Assembly (NCBI RefSeq): GCF_030812415.1
Contig: NZ_JAUSST010000009.1
Location: 124,001-188,000 of the forward strand
Direction of reading: 5' to 3'
DNA length: 64,000 nucleotides
From: Paenibacillus harenae
GTDB taxonomy: Bacteria; Bacillota; Bacilli; Paenibacillales; Paenibacillaceae
The notes beneath the pieces are model-generated. The model did not search any database and was not told the DNA's origin. It worked only from the letters and a program-made list of their open reading frames with translations. The translations under genes and the position numbers were made by a program. This document shows positions 36,420 to 45,701 of this stretch, one piece after another. The first letter of the stretch is position 1. Each line of letters opens with the position of its first letter.

Positions 36420-37093
36420 TGCTGACGAACAACCATACCGATTATGGCATTTGGCTCAGCTATAACAACCAGCAGGAGGGCTTCCGAATTCCAGTTAATC
36501 CGCCGGATATTTCTATTGGGGATTCTGGTGGAGGCAAAACCTACGAGGTTTCCGGTCTTGGCGAGATTAATGTCATTCAGAGTCCAAAGTTAACGGATAT
36601 TTCATTCAAAAGCGTTTTCCCGGTCAATCACTATGCCTTCGTTGCAAGTCAGGTACTGTACGAGCCGGTTTACTACGTGAACTTGATCCTGAACTGGATG
36701 AAAACGAAGCATCCGATCAGGTTAGTTTTTACGGGCGCTTCATTTGATCTGAATATGGCGGTTAGTATCGAGAAATTCGAATGGTCGGAAATCGCGGGCT
36801 CTTCGGACATCGAATATAGCATCGGGCTGAAGAAGTTCGTATTTTACGGTGCGAGGAAAGTGATTCTGGATAATAATCAAACCGGAGTCAAGAAAAAGGC
36901 GAGTCGACCCTCGGACCGTCAAAGCCCTAAGACGTATAGGATGGCTAAAGGCGATACGCTTATAAAAGTGGCAAAGCAGCAGCTTGGAAGTGCGACACTA
37001 GCACGAGATATTAAGCGGTGGAACAAAATTAAAGATTGGCAGCTGTTGAAGAAAGATGCGCTCGAAGGCAAAATATTAAAGCTAAAGGAGTGA
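36419..37093 (+). CDS. LysM-containing baseplate/tail protein (XkdP-like)
   Basis: The 224-residue protein has a phage-type N-terminal domain and a C-terminal LysM domain (about 170-224, TYRMAKGDTLIKVAKQQLG). LysM binds peptidoglycan, so it would sit at the tail tip or baseplate. The start overlaps the tape measure stop by 1 nt. The next gene follows 4 nt later. Confidence 0.85.
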   Translation: MLTNNHTDYGIWLSYNNQQEGFRIPVNPPDISIGDSGGGKTYEVSGLGEINVIQSPKLTDISFKSVFPVNHYAFVASQVLYEPVYYVNLILNWMKTKHPIRLVFTGASFDLNMAVSIEKFEWSEIAGSSDIEYSIGLKKFVFYGARKVILDNNQTGVKKKASRPSDRQSPKTYRMAKGDTLIKVAKQQLGSATLARDIKRWNKIKDWQLLKKDALEGKILKLKE

Positions 37094-37097
37094 TGCG

Positions 37098-38066
37098 ATG
37101 CTGGAGATACTAATCGATAATCGCAACGGTAAGGTGTGGGATATAACGAGTATTGTTCCGTCACTGACGTACAAAACGAAACGTATCGGATCGGCATCCA
37201 GTCTTAGCTTAACCCTTATAAAGGGCAGCCTGTTCCAAAGCGACGAATTTACGGTTAATTCAGGCGATGTTATTCGCGTAATGAAGGATGGCACAGGTGT
37301 CTTTTACGGTTATGTATTCGAGATTGATTCCGGCATGGACGAGAGCGTGTCGATCACAGCCTATGACCAGATCCGATATTTGCTTGCTAATGACTCGTAT
37401 GTATTCAAAAATAATACGGCGTCGGAAATCGTGAAGAAAATCGCTGACGATTTTGAACTGAGGCTCGGGACTATCTCGGATACAGGTTACAAAATCCCGT
37501 CAATGGCCGAAAAAGATAAGAAGCTGCTGGACATTATTTGCAAGGCGTTAGATTTGACGCTGATTAATGAAGGAGGGAACTTCTTTCTATACGATAATTT
37601 CGGCAAGCTGTCGCTTCGCAATATTAAGGAGATGAAGCTGGACATCGTTGTCGGCGATTGGAGTCTGATGGACGATTACGGTTATAAGCGTTCGATCGAC
37701 AGCGATACGTACAACCATATTAAAGTGTTTCAAGACAATAAGAAGACGGGGAAACGGGATATTCATGTTGGTCAGGACAGCGCTAATATTGCCAAGTGGG
37801 GGCGGCTTCAGCTGTATCAGCAAGCGGATGAAAAAATGAATGAGGCGCAGATCAAGACGCTTGTCGATCAATTACTGACCTTGAAAAATCGCGAGCAGAG
37901 GACCCTTAGCATTGATGCAATTGGCGATCTGCGTGTACGCGCGGGCTGTTATATTCCCGTAGTGATTCAGGAACTCGATATTAGCCAATATTTTCTCGTG
38001 GAAGACTGTACGCATAAATTCGATGCGGATACGCATACGATGAGTCTGGAATTGAGGGTGATTTGA
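37098..38066 (+). CDS. baseplate hub protein (XkdQ-like)
   Basis: The 322-residue protein resembles the late control D/hub family. Key elements are TSIVPSLTYKTKRIGSASS, a central ADDFELRLG and LDIICKALDLTLINEGG. It ends in TGATG overlapping the next start. It would form part of the baseplate hub between tube and spike. Confidence 0.85.
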   Translation: MLEILIDNRNGKVWDITSIVPSLTYKTKRIGSASSLSLTLIKGSLFQSDEFTVNSGDVIRVMKDGTGVFYGYVFEIDSGMDESVSITAYDQIRYLLANDSYVFKNNTASEIVKKIADDFELRLGTISDTGYKIPSMAEKDKKLLDIICKALDLTLINEGGNFFLYDNFGKLSLRNIKEMKLDIVVGDWSLMDDYGYKRSIDSDTYNHIKVFQDNKKTGKRDIHVGQDSANIAKWGRLQLYQQADEKMNEAQIKTLVDQLLTLKNREQRTLSIDAIGDLRVRAGCYIPVVIQELDISQYFLVEDCTHKFDADTHTMSLELRVI

Positions 38067-38407
38067 TGGCATTGCTTGATTCGATCAAAAAAGCCGGCGC
38101 GGCAGCATACGCATCTGGCAACCCGATGGCTGTCCTAGTCGGAAAAGTAACGAGTGTAAATCCTCTGGAAGTGAACGTGGATCCACGTTTCACGCTGCCG
38201 GAGGATTTTTTGATTGTACCGGAAAGCTTAACGAAGATGGAAGTTGATCTTTCACATAGTCATAACTCATATGAAGGTTCGACTGGAGAAGCGCTGACGA
38301 ATAAGGTTGTTATTCGAAAGGGGCTTGAGGCCGGCGATGCCGTGCTTCTGCTTCGCGTGCAGGGCGGACAACAATACGTAGTGCTGGATAAGGTGGTGCG
38401 CCCATGA
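38066..38407 (+). CDS. DUF2577 baseplate protein (XkdR-like)
   Basis: The 113-residue protein belongs to the DUF2577/XkdR group (ALLDSIKKAGAAAYASGNP, with VVLDKVVRP at the end). It is an OB-like small baseplate component by family. The ATG at 38066 overlaps the previous stop by 1 nt, and its own stop overlaps the next start by 4 nt. Confidence 0.85.
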   Translation: MALLDSIKKAGAAAYASGNPMAVLVGKVTSVNPLEVNVDPRFTLPEDFLIVPESLTKMEVDLSHSHNSYEGSTGEALTNKVVIRKGLEAGDAVLLLRVQGGQQYVVLDKVVRP

Positions 38408-38805
38408 TTCCGCAAGGGACTAGCTTGTCCGAGGCGGAGCTCAGAGAGCGGACCGAGACGAGCAGAACGTATAAGCTGGATTCTGTGGGTAATCGCGTGA
38501 TTGGTCTAACGGATGGGCTAGATGCGGTGAGGCAATCGGCATTCAAAATATTGCAGACAGAACGTTACCGCTTCTTCTGTTACAGTGCCGATTATGGCGT
38601 TGAACTGGAGGGACTGGTAGGTGCCGATCCGGCATTCGTCCGTTCCGAGCTTAAGCGACGGGTAAGCGAAGCGTTGCTGCAGGATGACCGGATTAGCGAA
38701 GTGAATGATTTTGTCATTGAGATCGACGGCGATGGGGCGCTTGCAGCCTTCACCGTTGTATCTGATTTTGGCAGCTTTCGAGAGGAGGTGAGGCAAAATG
38801 TATGA
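38404..38805 (+). CDS. DUF2634 baseplate protein (XkdS-like)
   Basis: The 133-residue protein belongs to the DUF2634/gpW-gp25-like group of baseplate wedge proteins. The middle motif FKILQTERYRFFCYSADYGVE is typical of this family (ERYRFFCYSADYGVE). It overlaps the next gene by 8 nt. Confidence 0.88.
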   Translation: MIPQGTSLSEAELRERTETSRTYKLDSVGNRVIGLTDGLDAVRQSAFKILQTERYRFFCYSADYGVELEGLVGADPAFVRSELKRRVSEALLQDDRISEVNDFVIEIDGDGALAAFTVVSDFGSFREEVRQNV

Positions 38806-39859
38806 GAACGTAACATTTACTTCTTTGTTGCAGCGCATGTTGGATCGCGTTCCGAATGACGTCGATAAGCGTGAAGGCAGTATTATTTATGACGCTTTGG
38901 CGCCTGCGGCTGCGGAATTAGGCGAAATGTACGCGCAGTTGGATATTCAGATGGCGTTAACCTTTGGCGACACGTCCAGTGGTGAGTATCTGAGCAGGCG
39001 AACAGCCGATTTCGGGATTATAAGGCAACCGGCTACGAAAGCAAAGCGGTTGGGACGCTTTTATGGAGGGGGCGATACGCCGTTTGATATTCCGATCGGC
39101 AGTCGTTTCTCGGCTAATCAATTGAACTTCAGGGCAATTGAACGCCTTGCAGATGGTGAATATGCGCTAGAGTGTGAGTCCGTCGGGCGCAGCGGCAATG
39201 AGCCGTACGGGGCCCTGCTTCCTATTGATTACGTAAATGGGCTTGCGTCCGCTATGCTGATGGATATATTGGTGCCAGGCGAGGATGAGGAGTCGGATGA
39301 TCTGCTGCGCAGCCGATTTTTTGCCGAGATTCAAAGTCCGGGTACGAGCGGCAATCAGTCCGATTACCGGAAGTGGGCACTGTCGATAGCTGGCGTGGGC
39401 GATGTCAGGGTTGAGCCGTTGTGGAACGGACCGGGTACGGTTCGTGTTGTCGTCATTGACAGCAACAAAAAGCCGGCGACTAGCCAGTTGGTGGATGACG
39501 TGCAGCAATATATTTGTCCCGTGGCGGGCACAGGAGAAGGTGTAGCGCCGATTGGAGCAAACGTAACGGTCACTGCCGCGCAGGGAGTAGCGATTAACGT
39601 TTCAGCTAGTGTTGAGCTAACAGGCACATCAAATTTGGCAACGGTGAAGATAGCTTTCAGTGAAGCATTGGAAGCCTATTTGCGTAGCATCGCTTTCTCA
39701 AGCGATCCGTCTCCTAAATACGTTCGAATCGGCTCGATGTTGCTTGACGTACCGGGCATTCACGATTTCGCGAGCTTGACGGTGAATGGCGGCGATTTAA
39801 ATGTCACCGTGTTGCCTGGGCAGGTTGCCGTCATCGGGGAGGTGACCTTGAGTGAATGA
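38798..39859 (+). CDS. baseplate J family protein (XkdT-like)
   Basis: The 353-residue protein carries a baseplate J domain (about 85-330) with VDKREGSIIYDALAPAAAEL at the start and SPGTSGNQSDYRKWALSI in the middle. It forms the baseplate wedge that connects fibres. It overlaps the next gene by 8 nt, consistent with coupled translation. Confidence 0.92.
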   Translation: MYENVTFTSLLQRMLDRVPNDVDKREGSIIYDALAPAAAELGEMYAQLDIQMALTFGDTSSGEYLSRRTADFGIIRQPATKAKRLGRFYGGGDTPFDIPIGSRFSANQLNFRAIERLADGEYALECESVGRSGNEPYGALLPIDYVNGLASAMLMDILVPGEDEESDDLLRSRFFAEIQSPGTSGNQSDYRKWALSIAGVGDVRVEPLWNGPGTVRVVVIDSNKKPATSQLVDDVQQYICPVAGTGEGVAPIGANVTVTAAQGVAINVSASVELTGTSNLATVKIAFSEALEAYLRSIAFSSDPSPKYVRIGSMLLDVPGIHDFASLTVNGGDLNVTVLPGQVAVIGEVTLSE

Positions 39860-40421
39860 TTTGGCAAGTCCCATGGGACGAGAGTGGCTAGGTCATCTGC
39901 CTAGCTTTTATGAGGTCATTAAAGAGTTTCGTTTGTTAGCTGAGGCTGAAGGTGAAGAACTGGATAGCTTAGTAACGGCAATTGATGCTGGTTTTAATCA
40001 ACGATTCATAGATTCTGCTACATGGGGGCTGGCGAGATGGGAGCGGGAACTTGGCATTAAGCCATCCGCAGGCCAACCCTACGATCAGCGTCGGGCCGTT
40101 ATCCGCTCGAAGCTTCGCGGGACGGGGACAGTCACTGCGAGGCTGATTAAGTCGGTGGCGGAAGCTTATTCGAATGGGGTAGTTGAGGTGGCCGAGGATT
40201 ACGCCGGTTATAAGGTTACAGTAACCTTTGTTTCGACGCTCGGCGTGCCTCCGAATTTAGCAGATTTGGAGAAGGTGATACGTGGCGTGTTGCCTGCCCA
40301 TTTGCGAATTGAATATATGTTCATCTATATAACGTTCGGTGAGCTCGAAGACTACGGGACTACTTTCGGCACACTGGCCGGGCTTACATTCGGACAACTT
40401 GAAACGTGGGAGGGACCATAA
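39852..40421 (+). CDS. baseplate/tail protein DUF2313 (XkdU/YmfQ-like)
   Basis: The 189-residue protein is the XkdU-type protein that joins baseplate J to the tail fibres. The middle segment WGLARWERELGIKPSAGQPYDQRRAVIRSKLRG (RRAVIRSKLRG) is typical. Start is GTG at 39852. The C-terminus ends in a T-x-G-x-L-x3-T-F-GQL repeat-like string. Confidence 0.85.
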   Translation: MNDLASPMGREWLGHLPSFYEVIKEFRLLAEAEGEELDSLVTAIDAGFNQRFIDSATWGLARWERELGIKPSAGQPYDQRRAVIRSKLRGTGTVTARLIKSVAEAYSNGVVEVAEDYAGYKVTVTFVSTLGVPPNLADLEKVIRGVLPAHLRIEYMFIYITFGELEDYGTTFGTLAGLTFGQLETWEGP

Positions 40422-40422
40422 T

Positions 40423-41154
40423 ATGCAGACGCTGCCAAGCGGAATAAAGAAACTAGAAGCGACCGATAACGCTACGGTTGCGAATTTAAATGCAAACGTT
40501 GATTTACTCGACGCGAAAATAACGAAGCTCAGCGGTATCGAGGCGGGCGCGGGAACGGCAAATAGTGCGACGGATACCGTTATAGGCAACCGAACAATTG
40601 ACGATACGGTAGTTGCATCTGCGGGAGCAGACACGCCTACTCGCTTGTGGTCTAAGCTCGCAAACGTGATAAAAGGTGTTATGGGCACCGCTACTTGGTA
40701 CACGCTTCCGTCAATGACAATCACAGCGATTATCACAGCGCTCGGATTAAAAGCTCCACTAGGTTCTCCATCATTAACGGGCACGCCTACAGCTCCTACG
40801 GCGGCCGCAGATACAAGTACTCAACAACTAGCGACAACTGCTTACGTTGTCGGTCAAGCGGGAACAACTACTCCGTTGGTTAACGGGACAGCGGCTGTAG
40901 GTACGTCTCCGAAATTTGCACGCCAAGATCACGTACATCCAACGGATACGACGAGAGCACCGTTAGCGAGTCCAGCGCTGATAGGAACGCCGACCGCCCC
41001 AACAGCGGCGGTAGGTACAAATACAACGCAAATAGCTACGTCAGCGTTCGCAAATGCAGCGGTTGCGGCGAAAATTACGAACAAGATCACTGTATCTACG
41101 ACAGCGCCGACAAGCCCCGCCGTTAATGATATATGGATTGATACGAGCGTATAA
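40423..41154 (+). CDS. tail fibre protein with Phage_fiber_2-like repeats
   Basis: The 243-residue fibre starts MQTLPSGIKKLEATDNATVA and has two TPTAPTAA(A/V) repeat blocks (GTPTAPTAAADTSTQQLATTA near residue 120). It ends in NKITVSTTAPTSPAVNDIW. ATG 40423 is 1 nt after the previous stop and follows GGGAGGG; the frame also extends upstream within XkdU, but no ribosome site supports that. It probably joins the receptor-binding protein. Confidence 0.85.
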   Translation: MQTLPSGIKKLEATDNATVANLNANVDLLDAKITKLSGIEAGAGTANSATDTVIGNRTIDDTVVASAGADTPTRLWSKLANVIKGVMGTATWYTLPSMTITAIITALGLKAPLGSPSLTGTPTAPTAAADTSTQQLATTAYVVGQAGTTTPLVNGTAAVGTSPKFARQDHVHPTDTTRAPLASPALIGTPTAPTAAVGTNTTQIATSAFANAAVAAKITNKITVSTTAPTSPAVNDIWIDTSV

Positions 41155-41168
41155 AGGGGGCGGGCTGA

Positions 41169-42437
41169 ATGGCTGAAATTTCATTACCGTCTGATGCTTT
41201 TTGGGGAACGTCAAAGCGAGCTATTACGACAACTGACAACGGTCATATATACATTACAGCGTCGCGTTTCAACGGGGTCACTTACTACGTAGCCCTGTAC
41301 CGTTCGACAGACGGGGGTAGTACGTGGACTCTTATAAAAGATCAAATATCGAGCTCCGGGTCCGTATCTTTGCCTTATGCGGTGCATTCCTACGGGAACA
41401 GCGTCTATGTAGGCTGTACCTCTTCAAGTGGGTATGTAAATATCGGCAAGTATGATGGCGATACGGGGATATGGACGCAGTTACTTACAAACTCTTCGCT
41501 AATCACTGATGTATCTTCCATTGATATTTTGGTGTACGGGCAACAGATATATTTTGCCTGCGCATCCGGCTCAGGCACGGGAATACGCTGCCGGGTTTTA
41601 TACAGTGACAATGGTGGCGGAACTTGGACAACCTACGCACCATCCGTGAATATGGCCGGTGCTCCTAACATTGCACGGGGAAGTGACGGGTGGGTATACG
41701 TTGCATATTTGCAATACGGAAATTCGACCACAGCCGATCCTCTAGTTTATTGTGCTAAACGTGACCAGTCTACAGGAACTTGGTCTGTTACTAAGACTGA
41801 TATTGACTATGGCGGGGTTAACCATTTTACAGTTGGCGTCCCAAGTATCACCGTTTCATCTGACAATAAAGTGGTAATTGTTGCAACATCGGACCAAGAT
41901 TCTAGTACAGGCAGCACAGTACCTAAGATTACTATATCCACTGACCACGCTTCAACATGGAGCGTACCTGTAGAGATAATAGCTTCGCAGACATGGAGTA
42001 ATTCAATAGCTGTCCCACTAGCCTCCGATAATGCTGGAAATATATATATGCTTTTGCAATCGCCGTTAAATACTACTAGCAATCCTAATGGAATCAATGG
42101 TAAGTGCGTGGTCTATAAATATGACTTCAATACTTGGACGGAGTTCCTGACGTTACAAGAAACCTCGACGACTACCTATATTTACTCGGTGTTTGGGGCT
42201 ATGGAACGCGAAGTCAAACTTTCCCGGCTCAGTATACTGTACGTCAAGTATGCGGCATCAGGGCAGACCCGAAATATGATCTACAATTACTTTATGTTTT
42301 CCTTTTCAAAGATCAAGCGATGGAACGGGTCGGCATGGGTTTCTGATGTGAAAGCGGTTCGTGTATGGAATGGTTCGGCGTGGGTGGCTAGTAAGCCAAA
42401 ACGGTGGGACGGTTCGAACAATGTAACTGTAAAGTAG
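41169..42437 (+). CDS. BNR-repeat (sialidase-like) receptor-binding fibre protein
   Basis: The 422-residue protein is a beta-propeller-like fibre tip. Asp-box motifs occur: STDGGSTW, SDNGGGTW and STDHASTW. The C-terminus carries two WNGSAWV repeats and ends with KPKRWDGSNNVTVK. It is a likely receptor-binding protein. AAAGGGGG precedes the ATG. The region is AT-richer than the core tail genes. Confidence 0.8.
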   Translation: MAEISLPSDAFWGTSKRAITTTDNGHIYITASRFNGVTYYVALYRSTDGGSTWTLIKDQISSSGSVSLPYAVHSYGNSVYVGCTSSSGYVNIGKYDGDTGIWTQLLTNSSLITDVSSIDILVYGQQIYFACASGSGTGIRCRVLYSDNGGGTWTTYAPSVNMAGAPNIARGSDGWVYVAYLQYGNSTTADPLVYCAKRDQSTGTWSVTKTDIDYGGVNHFTVGVPSITVSSDNKVVIVATSDQDSSTGSTVPKITISTDHASTWSVPVEIIASQTWSNSIAVPLASDNAGNIYMLLQSPLNTTSNPNGINGKCVVYKYDFNTWTEFLTLQETSTTTYIYSVFGAMEREVKLSRLSILYVKYAASGQTRNMIYNYFMFSFSKIKRWNGSAWVSDVKAVRVWNGSAWVASKPKRWDGSNNVTVK

Positions 42438-42439
42438 GG

Positions 42440-43545
42440 CAGGTGCATAGCGCTCCTACCCTTTAATAAGTCGTCAAGAGGGTAGCCGTGGAGGGGTCAA
42501 CACAGCTAATCAGCGGGGCAATGTAACAGGGACTATTGGCATTACTGTTCATATCGCTGTTATTGTACCAACTACAGGAACACAAGAGTACCAAGGAGGA
42601 AGCTCGTCAGCGTGAGATAAGTTGATAACGTTTATCAACGAAATCAGCGATCAGTTTGAATCACTTGCCAAACAGTATGAGCGTAATTCCGATGATGTCC
42701 ATTCGATAAAAAAGGACATATCGGCAAAGCGTAAGGAGGGATAACCTATATTAACACTAGCACAGGTTAAAGCAAAATCAGAGAGTAAAATGATCGGCTT
42801 ACATTCCGTAGTCCGTTAAAGGTGCAACTGCGTTGATTGAACGTTCCTATGCCAAAGGAATCTATATGCTTTGATTATCTCTAGTAATGCGGCTGTTGCA
42901 CCTTTCAACTACCAAATGAATCTGTATAAGTATTTTACCGGGAACAGATACCTGGCAGTTGCTTCACAACTTTAGGAATTCTGCTACCGTAGCTACAGTA
43001 AGTAGTCAAAACCAATATCCAGCTATCAGTTTATCTAGCCTTATAGCAGGATCAGCCCTTGGCGGTGTATAACACATTCAACATTAACTACGGTAACATT
43101 AAAGTTTGGAACGGATCGGCGTGGTTGAGCAAAATATCCGAAGTCAGGACATGGAATGGCACTGCATGGGTAACTCGAACAGTACAAAAGGCAAATAGCG
43201 GTGGCGCTTTCGCAAACATAACGGGTCTTACGTATGGATTATGTATGGCTAATAAGTTTAGACGAAAATGGTGCACGCATCATCTATAATTGGATACGGA
43301 GGGGGAGGCGCTAAAATACGCAGGTACAATTGTAAGCAACCAATTAGCCGGCACTACGGTTAAGCGGTTGTTTAGCGTTAACGTAGAGTCGGGAGCTTTC
43401 GTAGAACTCGACTTTATTGTAGAAAACATGGCGCTTGCATTCCGCGAGAAAAGTGGCGTATAAATGAACGGTCAAAATATTCTTAACGGAGGTACTGGCG
43501 TTGTCGGCGCCCAATTTGCATTCACGAAATCGCTGACGTTTTGAA
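42440..43545 (+). pseudogene. decayed tail-fibre segment
   Basis: This 1.1-kb stretch holds fibre-like coding fragments split among frames. A piece ending IVPTTGTQEYQGG stops at about 42617. A 40-codon frame MITFINEISDQFESLAKQ follows. Then come ALIERSYAKGIYML, NAAVAPFNYQMNLYKYF, and PAISLSSLIAGSALGG in three different frames. A WNGSAW/WNGTAW pair appears at about 43105-43180, like the active fibre. The end reads AGTIVSNQLAGTTVKRLFSVN and NGGTGVVGAQF. No single frame is intact. It looks like a broken alternative fibre gene or genes. Confidence 0.7.
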
Positions 43546-43579
43546 GACAAACCGTTGCAACCATCAGCGTATTATAAAC

Positions 43580-43606
43580 GCTCCGCTTCGGCGGGGCTTT
43601 TCTTTT
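43580..43606 (+). terminator. terminator after the fibre region
   Basis: GCTCCGC-TTCG-GCGGGGC hairpin is followed by TTTTCTTTT, about 17 nt before the holin gene. Confidence 0.75.
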
Positions 43607-43623
43607 AGGAGGGAGACAGGCGA

Positions 43624-44094
43624 ATGAATCATATAAAAGAAGCGGTGTCTACAGTATTGATTGCAGCTATCGGAACAGGCGGCAAAGAAACCGCCCTCAG
43701 CAGCACAATCGCTGGGGCGGGGGTTATCGTGTCGGGTTGGCTCGGCGGGTGGGATAAGGCGCTGCAGGTGCTGCTTTTGCTCATGTTGGTCGACTATGTG
43801 ACGGGCGTGCTAGGGGCGATTAAGACGAAGCTCATCGACAGCGAAGCGATGTTCTGGGGCGGAGTGCGCAAGATTACGGTGCTGTTCGTGATCGGTCTTG
43901 CAGCGCTGATGGACGACTGGGTGCAGCCCGGAGTCCCAATCTTCCGCACAGCGGCGGTCTACTTCTACGCTGGCAGGGAGGGTCTCTCCGTCATCGAAAA
44001 TCTCGGTACGATCGGCGTACCGTTGCCAGGCAAGCTGAAGCAGTTTCTAGCGCAACTGAGCGATAAGGGAGAGACGAAGAATGGGAGCGGTTAA
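43624..44094 (+). CDS. phage holin family protein (TcdE/holin 4 type)
   Basis: The 156-residue membrane protein has about four hydrophobic segments and the typical DYVTGVLGAIKTKLIDSEAMFWGGVRK string (DYVTGVLGAI). Holins of this family release the lysin and open the membrane. GGAGGGAG precedes the ATG. Its end overlaps the amidase by 14 nt. In a tailocin it would allow cell lysis and particle release. Confidence 0.9.
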   Translation: MNHIKEAVSTVLIAAIGTGGKETALSSTIAGAGVIVSGWLGGWDKALQVLLLLMLVDYVTGVLGAIKTKLIDSEAMFWGGVRKITVLFVIGLAALMDDWVQPGVPIFRTAAVYFYAGREGLSVIENLGTIGVPLPGKLKQFLAQLSDKGETKNGSG

Positions 44095-44836
44095 CTACAT
44101 CATAGATCACATCCCGCTCGGCACGCCTTGCAATCGCCGTCCCGCACATCCGATGCTGCAACCGACGACGATTACGGTGCATAACACGGGCAACCCATCG
44201 AGCACAGCAAGGAATGAACGGGATTGGCTTGCCAATCCAACTAACAATCGAACAGCTTCCTATCATATTGTAGTAGATGAGCATCAAGCGATCGAATGCA
44301 TTCCTATTTGGGAAAATAGTTGGCATGCAGGCGACGGCAGTGTTCCGATGATCAGCGGCAATCGGACATCGATCTCTATCGAAATATGCGAGAGCGGCAA
44401 CTACGAGCGGACATTGGACCAAGCAACCGAACTCGTGGCCAGGCTTTTAACTGAAAGAGGCTGGGGCATTGAACGGCTTCGCAGACATTATGACTGGTCC
44501 GGTAAAATATGTCCGCGGCTCATGTACGACAAAGGAAGGTGGACAGGCTGGTTGCAATTCAAGCAGCGGGTAACCGCCAAGCTGGCACAAACGACCATAG
44601 GGGGAGAGACGATGACGAAGGAAGAGAAGGCGCTGCTGGAGAGCATTAAGACGACCGTCCAACATTTAGCGCAGCGTGTGGAGTATCTGGAGAACAAACA
44701 AAGAATGAACATACCGGCATATGCGCAAGCGGCGGTGGAAGCCGCAGTAGGCGCTGGCCTTCTTTATGAGCCTGAAGAGAGCTCGGAGGATTTCTACCGG
44801 CTTCTAACGATTATTCACCGCAAAGGTCTAATCTGA
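44081..44836 (+). CDS. N-acetylmuramoyl-L-alanine amidase (phage lysin)
   Basis: The 251-residue protein has an Amidase_2 zinc domain (about 25-155). The zinc His residues are visible in ITVHNTG, ASYHIVVD and RHYDWSGKICP. It cleaves the amide bond of peptidoglycan stem peptides. The C-terminal part is a helical region (about 175-251) without clear cell-wall repeats. It ends the tail operon before a terminator. Confidence 0.88.
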   Translation: MGAVNYIIDHIPLGTPCNRRPAHPMLQPTTITVHNTGNPSSTARNERDWLANPTNNRTASYHIVVDEHQAIECIPIWENSWHAGDGSVPMISGNRTSISIEICESGNYERTLDQATELVARLLTERGWGIERLRRHYDWSGKICPRLMYDKGRWTGWLQFKQRVTAKLAQTTIGGETMTKEEKALLESIKTTVQHLAQRVEYLENKQRMNIPAYAQAAVEAAVGAGLLYEPEESSEDFYRLLTIIHRKGLI

Positions 44837-44875
44837 CCGAACATGAAGACCTCGTATGGTATCTACTCATTGTGT

Positions 44876-44928
44876 GCTTCCCTACGACTAAGCGGTTAGT
44901 ATCTCGCAGTGTAGGGAAGCCGCTTTTT
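44876..44928 (+). terminator. terminator of the tail operon
   Basis: GCTTCCCTAC at 44876-44885 pairs with GTAGGGAAGC at 44911-44920, followed by CGCTTTTT. Confidence 0.8.
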
Positions 44929-45529
44929 AGTTTGACGTATTGTATTTCCCGAAATTCAGGTCCAGAGGTCCTCCGGTTGAGCCGTGAAGAAGCAAATGCA
45001 AACGATCATCTGCATCTCTAGCTATTTCTCCGAACACTCCAGTGTAAGGGGGCAATAGTGGATCTTCATTTTTATCCAGTTTTCCATCAACATATAATTC
45101 TGCTTGTTCCTCATCATACCAGAATGAAACGGAGTCGTATCCTGCGAATTCAACGCCCAATTTGATCAACAACTCTTCACGTTCATAATAATCGGATGGC
45201 GTATTTTTCAAATAAACAACGATTTCGTCATTATCGGACGTTATTTCTTCGTAATCTAATTTTTCTCCATTCGTTAGAAGACCCAATACTTTTTCATACC
45301 ATATTATCTTCTCGTTCGTCTCCTCGTTCGTTTTATCCTCCTCCTTCTCTAGATCCGTTTCCATATTCGTATTAACGCCTTCGTGTGGGCTAATTAATTG
45401 CTTCTTCGTTGACACCATTTCATTTTGTTCTAGATAGTCACCATCTGTTTTTATGTTTGCTAGATAACCCATTATAAATGCTGCAATGATTGCCGTTGCT
45501 AGAGATAGGACGAATATCGTTTTTCTCAT
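44927..45529 (-). CDS. membrane-anchored or secreted protein of unknown function
   Basis: The 200-residue protein has an N-terminal hydrophobic segment (about 4-24, no lipobox Cys), an acidic Lys/Glu/Asn-rich linker and a compact domain (about 80-200) with WYDEEQAELYVDG. GC content is lower than in the neighbours. GGAG lies upstream of the ATG. It converges with the tail operon and diverges from the germination operon. No family is recognised. Confidence 0.6.
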   Translation of the reverse strand: MRKTIFVLSLATAIIAAFIMGYLANIKTDGDYLEQNEMVSTKKQLISPHEGVNTNMETDLEKEEDKTNEETNEKIIWYEKVLGLLTNGEKLDYEEITSDNDEIVVYLKNTPSDYYEREELLIKLGVEFAGYDSVSFWYDEEQAELYVDGKLDKNEDPLLPPYTGVFGEIARDADDRLHLLLHGSTGGPLDLNFGKYNTSN

Positions 45530-45701
45530 TTCTCCATTCCTTTCAATGGCTGTTAGGTTCGATAACCCCGCTTTTGAACTTTTCCTTTTTTAACAGACGT
45601 ATTCCATACGAATTTGTTTCGATTATAGCTCTTTATACACTTTGGTTTATTCGCATCGCACTTTGCTGGGAACTCCCGTCGCCGTTTATCCCTAAGCCGC
45701 A

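Noticed and set aside
29619-44928. Complete prophage
   Set aside because: No integrase, terminase, portal, capsid or replication genes are in the window, and no flanking direct repeats were recognised. A tail-only particle is the simpler reading.
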